A stretch of 64,000 bases of DNA from Mesorhizobium sp. (lineage in GTDB: Bacteria > Pseudomonadota > Alphaproteobacteria > Rhizobiales > Rhizobiaceae). The stretch covers positions 682,001-746,000 of the forward strand of contig SAKE01000001.1 in NCBI GenBank assembly GCA_004017275.1, in the 5' to 3' direction. The notes under the pieces were generated by a model, which saw only the letters and a list, made by a program, of their open reading frames with translations, had not been told where the DNA came from and made no database searches. Each line of letters opens with the position of its first letter. Position 1 is the stretch's first letter. Of the stretch, positions 58,501 through 64,000 are shown in pieces. The position numbers and the translations under genes are program-made.

Positions 58501-59043
58501 ATCATCGAGGCGATCCGCAAGCTCAGGCAGGCAATCCAGAGCCTCAACCGCGAAGGCCGCGAGCGTTTGCTGGCGGCCTTTGATGTCGTCAACGGCCATT
58601 TCCAGCGGTTGTTCTCGCATCTGTTCGGCGGCGGCACGGCGGAATTGCAGCTGATCGAATCCGACGATCCGCTCGAGGCCGGCCTCGAAATCCTGGCCCG
58701 CCCGCCCGGCAAGAAGCCGCAGACCATGACGCTGCTGTCCGGCGGCGAGCAGGCGTTGACGGCGATGTCGCTGATCTTCGCGGTGTTCCTGACCAATCCG
58801 GCGCCGATCTGCGTGCTCGATGAAGTCGACGCACCGCTCGACGATCACAATGTCGAGCGCTTCTGCAATCTCATGGACGAAATGGCCGCCACCACCGAGA
58901 CGCGCTTCGTCATCATCACCCACAATCCCATCACCATGGCGCGTATGAACCGGCTGTTCGGCGTCACCATGGCCGAACAGGGCGTCAGCCAGCTTGTGTC
59001 GGTCGACCTGCAGGCGGCCGAGGCGATGCGCGAGGCAAGCTGA
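55585..59043 (+). CDS. smc: Chromosome segregation ATPase SMC
   Basis: An 1152-residue SMC protein that compacts and helps separate sister chromosomes with ScpAB. The Walker A motif GPNGCGKSN is near residue 31, two long coiled coils (about 165-470 and 640-930) flank a hinge region near 500-600, the ABC signature LSGGEQALTAMSL is near 1052, and Walker B CVLDEVDAPLDDHN near 1078. Length is normal. An immediate neighbour is the dispersed palindromic repeat at 59057. Confidence 0.97.
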   Translation: MKFSRLRLLGFKSFVEPGEFVIERGLTGIVGPNGCGKSNLVEALRWVMGESSYKNMRASGMDDVIFSGSGTRPARNTAEVTLFLDNSDRSAPAAFNDADELQVSRRIEREAGSLYRINGKEARAKDVQLLFADQSTGARSPSMVGQGRIGELIQAKPQARRALLEEAAGISGLHTRRHEAELRLKAAEQNLERLDDVVGELESQIESLKRQARQASRFKNLSADIRKAEATLLHLRWTLAKTQEGEARSALAVATALVGDRAAAQMAAAREQGIGAHRLPDLRDAEAAAAAAFQRLSIAKSQIEEEAGRIRARQTELERRLQQLDGDIAREERMVRDNADILERLRAEEAALSSENAGAAEREATTRAAFEQAASTLAQSEAKLAALTAERAEAAASRNQIERTLRDTAERRDRFARQLADVDRELSDILSKVAGLPDPAEKRVLVEQAMALLEEAEAAVSYAEQSVIDARATESAARPPLQDARAELARIETEARTLAKILNAASGDLFPAVLEQISVDRGFETALGAALGEDLDVPLDRSAPVHWGQSEIQPGDAALPEGVKSLASVVHAPAQLARRLAQIGIVEPGDGRRLQALLTPGQRLVSREGALWRWDGLTASADAPTAAAQRLAQKNRLAELDAEAIQATLVLRQAEEALGEAEQALRLTSEAERNARQAGRDAQHRLDAARNALAEAERAGGELQSRRAALDEARARIVDSHEEISAAFAEAEMLLQDAPDLGDLQLQLEQSSANVARDRATLADARAVHEGLRREAEVRARRLDAIGAERSNWLERAENASTQIASLGERKAEAEAERERLADAPDEIDAKRRALLSQLTEAETLRKAAADRLQEAENRQSELDKAATGAIQFLAEARETRVRAEERLTAADERRLEVEARIQETLNTPPHLVIRHTGLEADSPMPEMAEIERQLDRLKIERERLGAVNLRAEEEQKELSDRLEAIVSEREDIIEAIRKLRQAIQSLNREGRERLLAAFDVVNGHFQRLFSHLFGGGTAELQLIESDDPLEAGLEILARPPGKKPQTMTLLSGGEQALTAMSLIFAVFLTNPAPICVLDEVDAPLDDHNVERFCNLMDEMAATTETRFVIITHNPITMARMNRLFGVTMAEQGVSQLVSVDLQAAEAMREAS

Positions 59044-59056
59044 TCGATCCGGGCTA

Positions 59057-59104
59057 ATGCATGTCGCCTAAAATGACCCCGGTTTTTGGGAGAACGACAT
59101 GCAT
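59057..59104. repeat. Dispersed palindromic repeat, copy 2 (ATGCATGTCG...CGACATGCAT)
   Basis: Perfect 10-base arms at 59057-59066 and 59095-59104 enclose a 28-base core (CCTAAAATGACCCCGG then TTTTTGGGAGAA). It matches the copy at 18638-18683 with few differences and similarly follows a stop codon, here that of smc. Confidence 0.88.
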
Positions 59105-59116
59105 AAAACTAAAGGC

Positions 59117-59159
59117 CTAAAGCGGTCGCGTGAATCCGTTCAGGCACGACACGCTTTAG
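59117..59159. repeat. Second intergenic hairpin, CTAAAGCG...CGCTTTAG
   Basis: Eight-base arms at 59117-59124 and 59152-59159, with further imperfect pairing inside (GTCGCGTGA with TCAGGCACGAC). It adjoins the preceding repeat, so the smc 3' flank carries two repeat families in tandem. Confidence 0.75.
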
Positions 59160-59304
59160 CCGCTTTTCGCGGTCTTGCAGGTTCCAGCGACTAACGGACG
59201 GCATCTTTATCCCCTGACGAACGACTCCGCGGTCGAAAGCGGATCGATGGACAAGCTTGCGATAGCGGCTATCCGCTTGGCTCATAAGCGGCGCCGTACA
59301 AGCG

Positions 59305-59318
59305 GTGCATATATGCAC
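59305..59318. promoter_or_regulatory. Perfect 14-base palindrome GTGCATATATGCAC
   Basis: An isolated perfect palindrome in a 580-base stretch without an intact gene (59044-59625), upstream of the reductase remnant. It has the size and symmetry of an operator for a dimeric repressor, but no regulator gene is adjacent. Confidence 0.45.
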
Positions 59319-59383
59319 AACCGATGTCGAGGATTCTGCGGTACCGCTCGGTCGTGCACTCCCCCAAATAACTCCACGATGAG

Positions 59384-59622
59384 GAGGTGGCCTGCAAAGT
59401 GCTTCGTGGTCAGGCAGCCTCCTTGCCATCACGGGCGGACGACGGGCCGTATCCTGTCGAGCGATGACGAGAGCACGACTGCCACAGTCGCCCTGGTCGA
59501 GCGGCTCGGCTACGCGCCGGTTAGCCTCGGCAAGATCGCGGAAGGCGGCCTGCTCGTGCAGGCGCGGGACAAGAGTTGGGCACCATTGGATCTTCCAGGA
59601 CCTGTTCAAAAAGGACAAATGA
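59384..59622 (+). pseudogene. 3' remnant of an F420-type NAD(P)-dependent reductase gene
   Basis: Pieces in three frames line up with the C-terminal third of coenzyme-F420-like NADP oxidoreductases: CKVLRGQAASLPSRADDG, then RILSSDDESTTATVALVERL with YAPVSLGKIAEGGLLVQ, then IFQDLFKKDK and a stop at 59620-59622. Two single-base shifts are needed (near 59446 and near 59590). The N-terminal nucleotide-binding part is absent. The stop lies 3 bases before the SRPBCC gene, so it was probably the first gene of that group. Confidence 0.6.
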
Positions 59623-59625
59623 ACC

Positions 59626-60129
59626 ATGTACGACCATGTAATCTGGCCGGAGCGGTATGACCCCGGAACGTCGGCCATCTATGCGCTGAACGACATCGAC
59701 ATTAAGGCGCCGCCTGAAGTGGTCTGGAAGCTGCTCGTCAATGCCGAGAATTGGCTGAGCTACTTTCCTGCCGAAGATCAGGTCAAGATCCTGACAGGTG
59801 AGGCGGAACTGGCGCTCGGAACCAGGTACAGTCGAGTCACCGTCGGATTCCCGATGAGCCTTATAGTGACCGAGTTCGAGCCCTCGCGCCGGCTCGCTTG
59901 GGCGACGACAGTCGACGGCGATGGGACCGGCTCGAGCGCATATCACGGCTGGGTTATCACGCCGACCAACGATGGCTGCCATGTCCTGACCGAGGAGACG
60001 CAACAGGGGGCCTGGTTTCTGGACTTGCTCGGGCACAAGCATCCCGGCGCGCTCTACCGCTATCACCAGGAGTGGGTCGAAAGCCTCGCCCGCGCAGCGG
60101 AGGCTGAAGCAGCAAAGAAAGCGAGCTGA
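59626..60129 (+). CDS. SRPBCC (START-like) domain protein
   Basis: A 167-residue protein of the Bet v1/START-like fold: LNDIDIKAPPEVVWKLLVNAENW at the N-terminus, VTEFEPSRRLAWATT in the middle sheet, and TEETQQGAWFLDLLGHKHPG before the long C-terminal helix. Such proteins bind hydrophobic ligands or act as ring-cyclising or polyketide-processing enzymes; many are uncharacterised. It is followed 148 bases later by an SDR gene on the same strand. Confidence 0.85.
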   Translation: MYDHVIWPERYDPGTSAIYALNDIDIKAPPEVVWKLLVNAENWLSYFPAEDQVKILTGEAELALGTRYSRVTVGFPMSLIVTEFEPSRRLAWATTVDGDGTGSSAYHGWVITPTNDGCHVLTEETQQGAWFLDLLGHKHPGALYRYHQEWVESLARAAEAEAAKKAS

Positions 60130-60277
60130 CGCCCCTGTCCTGGCGCTGTCCACGCTTCAACGCTTCGCAACGCTGCCTTCGTCCGAACGCTGCCGGTACT
60201 CGACGGGCGACGATCTGTTCCAGCCTGGATGAGTGGATCGATCGCCTTGTTCACCCTATAATTGGAGATGAAATAAC

Positions 60278-61090
60278 ATGAATATCGAACTCAAGGGCCG
60301 CAAAGCGATCGTTACCGGGTCAACGGCAGGCATCGGCCGTGCTACCGCGGAGGGACTGGCCCGTGCCGGCGCATCGGTCGTCATCAACGGCCGTGGAGAA
60401 GCCCGGATTGACGAGGCGGTGCGGCAGATGCGGCAGGCCTTTCCTGGAAGCGACATCTCGGGCATCGCCGCCGATCTTGCGACATCGGAGGGTGCCGAGA
60501 CCTTGATCGCGCAGGCGCCAGACGCCGATATCCTTGTGAACAACGTGGGCACGGCTCACATCCGGGACTACAGTGGCGTCGAGGACATCGCGAAGATCCC
60601 CGACGAGGACTGGCTTGGCCTCTTCCAGTTGAACGTAATGAGTGGCGTGCGGGTGACCCGTCATTACCTGCCGCGGATGGTGGCGAAAGGCTGGGGCCGT
60701 GTCGTGTTTGTAAGTAGCGAGTCCGCAGTCAACATCCCCAAGGAAATGCTTGACTACGGCATGACTAAGATAGCTCAACTCGCGATCTCGCGCGGGCTTG
60801 CCGAGGCGGTCGCGGGCACGGGCGTCACCGTCAACGCCGTCTTGCCGGGACCTACCCGCTCTGAGATCCTGGGCGACTTCATGGCGAAGCAGGCTGACGC
60901 AAATGGGATCACGCAGCAGGAAGCCGAGCAGGGCTTCCTGAAGGCGATGCGTCCGACCACTCTCATCCAACGCTTCGCGACCACCGATGAGGTGGCCAAC
61001 ATGATCATCTATGCATGCTCGGAGCAGGCTTCGGCGACAACCGGCGCGGCTTTACGGGTGGATGGCGGCGTGGTCCGTTTCGTCGCGTAG
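60278..61090 (+). CDS. Short-chain dehydrogenase/reductase
   Basis: A 270-residue classical SDR: NAD(P)-binding AIVTGSTAGIGRATAEGLA, structural NNVG (ILVNNVGTAHI), the catalytic Ser in VFVSSESAV, Tyr and Lys in YGMTK, and LPGPTRSEILGDF after it. NGRGEARID suggests NADP preference, by the Arg after the second strand. Substrate unknown. It is grouped with the SRPBCC gene and reductase remnant, as a small redox cluster. GAGATGAAAT lies upstream of the ATG. Confidence 0.92.
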   Translation: MNIELKGRKAIVTGSTAGIGRATAEGLARAGASVVINGRGEARIDEAVRQMRQAFPGSDISGIAADLATSEGAETLIAQAPDADILVNNVGTAHIRDYSGVEDIAKIPDEDWLGLFQLNVMSGVRVTRHYLPRMVAKGWGRVVFVSSESAVNIPKEMLDYGMTKIAQLAISRGLAEAVAGTGVTVNAVLPGPTRSEILGDFMAKQADANGITQQEAEQGFLKAMRPTTLIQRFATTDEVANMIIYACSEQASATTGAALRVDGGVVRFVA

Positions 61091-61159
61091 CAGGACGACC
61101 AAATTGTTCCGTTCGCGATCCTGCACGACGAGAAGGTTCCCAATCAGGCCGACGATGTT

Positions 61160-61173
61160 GGGCCGGCCGGCCC
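61160..61173. terminator. GC-rich 14-base palindrome between convergent SDR and GT25-ligase genes
   Basis: GGGCCGGCCGGCCC is a perfect palindrome touching the stop codon of the minus-strand gene, followed on the plus side by TAAAAAT. It may help end transcription from either side, but no proper loop or T-tract is present. Confidence 0.35.
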
Positions 61174-63263
61174 TAAAAATAGGTTCGCGGCGCGACAAGG
61201 TTGTTCTGCTGGCGAGCATAAAAACAATAGAAGCCGAACGCTGCGGCGAACCACATGAAGGCCTCACCCATAGCCAGCCGGTTGTTTGAATTGGTAAGGA
61301 TGGTCAGGGCGAAGAAGACCAGCGTCGAGATGTAGCAAGACCATGCTGCCGGAGCGATAAGCTTGGCCCGCATGGCCAGCAGAACCTGCCTGGCCGACCA
61401 GGTGTAGAGAAAGGCAAAGAACGCCAGTCCGACCACGCCGTAGCGTACGGCGATCTCCAGATAACCGTTGTGGAAGATGTTGAAAATCATGGGATGATAG
61501 GTTCTGTGCTGCCATTCGGTCAGCCAGCTGGAGCTAGCTCCGAAGATCGGGTGGCGTTTCCAGATATCGATCGCATCCGCCCACAGCATCAGCCGTTCCT
61601 TGGCTGCAAGCGGAACCGTATCGCTGGCGATGGCGCGGTCGAAGGCCGGGAGGACGCCGTGCCTCAAGACATCCGGAACCAAGGCCTTGACGAAGATCAT
61701 GGTGTCGCCGGCGGTGGACCAGAAGACGTTGTGTGTTGCGACAACGCCGGCCGCCACCGCCGCCAGCACGCCACCCGAAACCAACAGTTCGCGGCGATGG
61801 CCTCTCGCCAGGGTCATGACCGCCAACAAGAGCAGGACGAGCGCAAGCGCAAGCCAGACGCCCTTTGACCGCATCTCGATGATGTTGACGAGGGCAAACA
61901 GCAGGACGGCTGTCGCCAGCGCCCAATGCAGGTTCTTGGTTGCTTTCCCCAGGTCCGTTCTTTGGGCGGTGTATGCCATGAATTGCAGCGTGCAAAGGAA
62001 GATGAAGCCGGCCGCCATCGAGGCGTGGATGGGATTGTTGAAGAGCCGCGGGACCGGTTGGGTACCTTGAAGCATGTCCGAATAGAAAGTGTCCGCCGCC
62101 AGGAAGACAAGACTGAGGATCATGAACCAGAGGACGAGCCGCGCCGGCTGCCTGACAAACAGCAAGAGCGCGAAGCCGGTCGTCGCATAGAACAGCGGAA
62201 ACATGTAAATGCCTTCGGAGCCACCCAACTGGTGGGTGCCGAAATAGACGATCGCCAGCCGGATGAAGACGTAGAGCGACCAACCCACGCACAAACCGCC
62301 GACCCAACCGATCAGCGGTTTGCTGTAGGTCCACAAATCCACCCTCAACCAGCGGATGAATGCTACCAAGGTCAGCGCCAGACCCGCATAGCGATAGGTG
62401 TCTGCCTCGCGCCAGACAGCGGAGACCAAAGCGAGAATGGCGAGTGCCGCAAGCAACACAAGCAGGCTGTTGCGCGGCGCATCGTCCCTGGCATAGTCCG
62501 GGATTTCCCGCGGCAAAGGGGGCCGCATCAGGACGTGATGCAGGCGGCGCAGCTCGTCCCTGGCTCGCAACGCCCCGGCACTTAGTCGGCTCGACCCGCC
62601 AAGCCTTGCGAATTTGTAGCTTCCCGAGGGGCCGGCTATGCCGGAAATCTTGCTGCTGGCGGCGAAGCCAAGCACGTTTTTGCGGACCGAATAGACTTTC
62701 AGGCCGGTATCCCAAAAGCGTTCGAGTGCGACGTCCCACGGCATTTTCATTACGGCGAGCGCCGACAACAGCCCCTGCGCGCCCTCCCGCGTCACCAGAT
62801 AGGCGGCCGCCGAGCCTTGCGGGCCATGCAGCGCTCGACCGATCTCGTCGCCTTCCGTCGTCTCGACCGCGCGCATGAAGAAGCTCATGCGATGGTTGGT
62901 CAGCTTGATGGCATCGAAATCCGGCACCGCCGCGATGATGGCCTCGATGCGCCGTATGGTGTTTTCGCCGAAGAGGACATCATCCTCGACGATCAGGCCA
63001 TAGGCGTCGCCACCCGCGAGGAATGTCTCCAGCGCCTGGATATGGCTGCGGTAACAGGCATATTCGCCGGGCAGAATGTCGCGCCCGCTCAGCTTGCGTG
63101 CGGTTGGAAGATCGATCTCCGCCCAGTCCTCTTTGGCAAGCGCACGGCCGTCGATGGCGGCAATGCGCTGCAGGGTCAGGCCGGCCGCCTCTGCACTGGC
63201 GCACAATTCGCTCCAGCGACCGGACTCGCGATCGAGGTTGATGGCGAAGATAGCAAGGTTCAT
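61173..63263 (-). CDS. Fusion of GT25 glycosyltransferase and O-antigen ligase/polymerase-like protein
   Basis: A 696-residue protein in two parts. Residues 1-230 are a GT25 (LPS glycosyltransferase) domain: FAINLDRESGRW, the CYRSHIQALE motif, the acidic LIVEDDVLFGEN and DAIKL. A polar linker spans about 231-265. Residues 266-696 have about 11 membrane helices and the Wzy_C/WaaL pattern, with RLMLWADAIDIWKRHPIFG and the conserved FHNGYLEIAVRYGVVGL. The ATG at 63263 begins the GT25 domain. The protein would both transfer a sugar and ligate or polymerise glycan at the membrane. It stands alone, away from any polysaccharide cluster. Confidence 0.88.
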   Translation of the reverse strand: MNLAIFAINLDRESGRWSELCASAEAAGLTLQRIAAIDGRALAKEDWAEIDLPTARKLSGRDILPGEYACYRSHIQALETFLAGGDAYGLIVEDDVLFGENTIRRIEAIIAAVPDFDAIKLTNHRMSFFMRAVETTEGDEIGRALHGPQGSAAAYLVTREGAQGLLSALAVMKMPWDVALERFWDTGLKVYSVRKNVLGFAASSKISGIAGPSGSYKFARLGGSSRLSAGALRARDELRRLHHVLMRPPLPREIPDYARDDAPRNSLLVLLAALAILALVSAVWREADTYRYAGLALTLVAFIRWLRVDLWTYSKPLIGWVGGLCVGWSLYVFIRLAIVYFGTHQLGGSEGIYMFPLFYATTGFALLLFVRQPARLVLWFMILSLVFLAADTFYSDMLQGTQPVPRLFNNPIHASMAAGFIFLCTLQFMAYTAQRTDLGKATKNLHWALATAVLLFALVNIIEMRSKGVWLALALVLLLLAVMTLARGHRRELLVSGGVLAAVAAGVVATHNVFWSTAGDTMIFVKALVPDVLRHGVLPAFDRAIASDTVPLAAKERLMLWADAIDIWKRHPIFGASSSWLTEWQHRTYHPMIFNIFHNGYLEIAVRYGVVGLAFFAFLYTWSARQVLLAMRAKLIAPAAWSCYISTLVFFALTILTNSNNRLAMGEAFMWFAAAFGFYCFYARQQNNLVAPRTYF

Positions 63264-63481
63264 TGAAGTTCCATTTTGGACCACCACCCTTACGGTCGAC
63301 CTATGTATGGAAAGAGGAAGATGTTCAAGGCTACACTGTCCAGATCACGCAAGTAGTGACCCGAATTTGCCGTGATGACGTGGTTATTACGGAAACAGTC
63401 GAATTATCAGCCGATCGGCTTCAGGGAAGATTGCAAAAGATACTTTCTGGTCCTCTGTGCCCCGGAACGGACCCAAATCTT

Positions 63482-63556
63482 TGGCTGGGGCGCCAGGATT
63501 CGAACCTGGGAATGTCGGTACCAAAAACCGATGCCTTACCACTTGGCGACGCCCCA
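63482..63556 (-). tRNA. tRNA-Gln (anticodon TTG)
   Basis: Read on the minus strand it gives TGGGGCG as the acceptor 5' arm, a D-arm GCCAAGTGGTAAGGC, anticodon stem-loop CGGTTTTTGGTACCG with TTG, a T-arm CCAGGTTCGAATCCTGG, and a closing CGCCCCAG with an encoded CCA. All stems pair. No integrase or attachment duplication was found next to it. Confidence 0.97.
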
Positions 63557-63686
63557 ATTGCCGTCAGAGTCGCTTGTGCGGCGCGTTATTAGCAGAGCAG
63601 CCGAAAAGCACAATCCTTATGAATGACGGTGAGAACGCTCGAATTGGGCCGCAAACGCGGTTGCCGCCAGACGGCATGAGAACAGG

Positions 63687-64000
63687 CTATTCGGACCACG
63701 CCGCCATCTCGTTGCCGGCCGGATCGACGAAGTGGAAGCGGCGGCCGCCGGGGAATGCGAAGATCGGCTTGACGATCATGCCGCCGGCACTTTCGACTGC
63801 GCGCAGCGTTTCCTCCAGATCCCCGCTGTAGAGCACGGGCAACGGCTTGGCGGGCGCTTCGATGGCGTCGGCCTGAAAACCCCCGTCCAGGCCTTCGGCA
63901 AAGGCCGAATAGGTCGGCCCATAATCGGTGAACGACCAGGCAAAGGCAGCACTGTAGAAAGCCTTCAGCCGGTCCAGCGTTCCGCCGGTCGCGGGCATTT
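63687..64000 (-). CDS. VOC (glyoxalase-like) family protein, N-terminus cut by window edge
   Basis: The C-terminal about 104 residues of a vicinal oxygen chelate protein: LDRLKAFYSAAFAWSFTDYGP near the visible start, AVESAGGMIVKPIFAFPGGR and the closing metal-site strand FHFVDPAGNEMAAWSE. An ATG at 63998 is present, but family members begin about 10-15 residues earlier, so the true start is probably outside the window. Substrate unknown. Confidence 0.85.
   Translation of the reverse strand, partial: MPATGGTLDRLKAFYSAAFAWSFTDYGPTYSAFAEGLDGGFQADAIEAPAKPLPVLYSGDLEETLRAVESAGGMIVKPIFAFPGGRRFHFVDPAGNEMAAWSE

Noticed and set aside
59109..59678. A 189-codon minus-strand frame after smc
   Set aside because: It runs across two palindromic repeats and the reductase remnant and matches nothing recognisable.
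63482..63556. tRNA-Gln as an integration site for an island
   Set aside because: No integrase and no duplicated tRNA 3' end were seen in the flanking sequence within the window.

Overview
The window is G+C-rich chromosomal DNA with dense, short-gapped genes. Gene content and order (thrC next to an M16 peptidase, coxBA-ctaB-ctaG-coxC-surf1, mutY-DUF721-dsbA-smc, CcrM methyltransferase, CtrA-type box, IalB and DUF1344 proteins) indicate an alphaproteobacterium of the Hyphomicrobiales/Rhizobiales. A member of Phyllobacteriaceae close to Mesorhizobium is most likely. That placement rests on protein and repeat recognition, not on a search.

Layout. 1-9 kb: 3' end of purD, a GH25 lysozyme-like protein, an acyl-CoA dehydrogenase/crotonase pair behind a possible LiuR-type operator, pdxH, a lipoprotein, a CbpA-like DnaJ, fabI and a phosphatase. 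9-16 kb: aroC and a RibBX-type ribB separated by an inverted repeat, a divergent MFS/TetR pair with three copies of one operator, an unknown membrane protein, and bluB under a cobalamin riboswitch. 16-26 kb: HDAC-like deacetylase, xseB, pirin, dxs, a CtrA-boxed small exported protein, an overlapping acyltransferase/hydroxylase pair, tlyA and an RlmD-like methyltransferase, then VapBC. 26-40 kb: tldD, ialB, the aa3 cytochrome c oxidase and assembly cluster with a decayed L,D-transpeptidase inside it, ispH, thrB, rnhA, and an orphan ParD beside a broken ParE. 40-59 kb: peroxiredoxin, DsbD-like protein, yqgE, the thrC-M16-rimJ-EAL operon, ccrM between two HAD genes, mutY, a DciA-like gene, dsbA-like and smc. 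59-64 kb: a more accessory stretch with repeats, a reductase remnant, SRPBCC and SDR genes, a GT25/O-antigen-ligase fusion, tRNA-Gln and a truncated VOC gene.

Most of the window is core metabolism: purine, riboflavin, chorismate, isoprenoid, threonine, B6 and B12 ligand synthesis, respiration and chromosome maintenance. The less ordinary parts are the GT25-ligase fusion, the acyltransferase/hydroxylase pair, the triple TetR operator, the BluB tail that runs antisense into its neighbour, three decaying genes (YkuD, ParE, F420-type reductase) and several families of dispersed palindromic repeats. I saw no insertion sequence, prophage, CRISPR array or rRNA operon.
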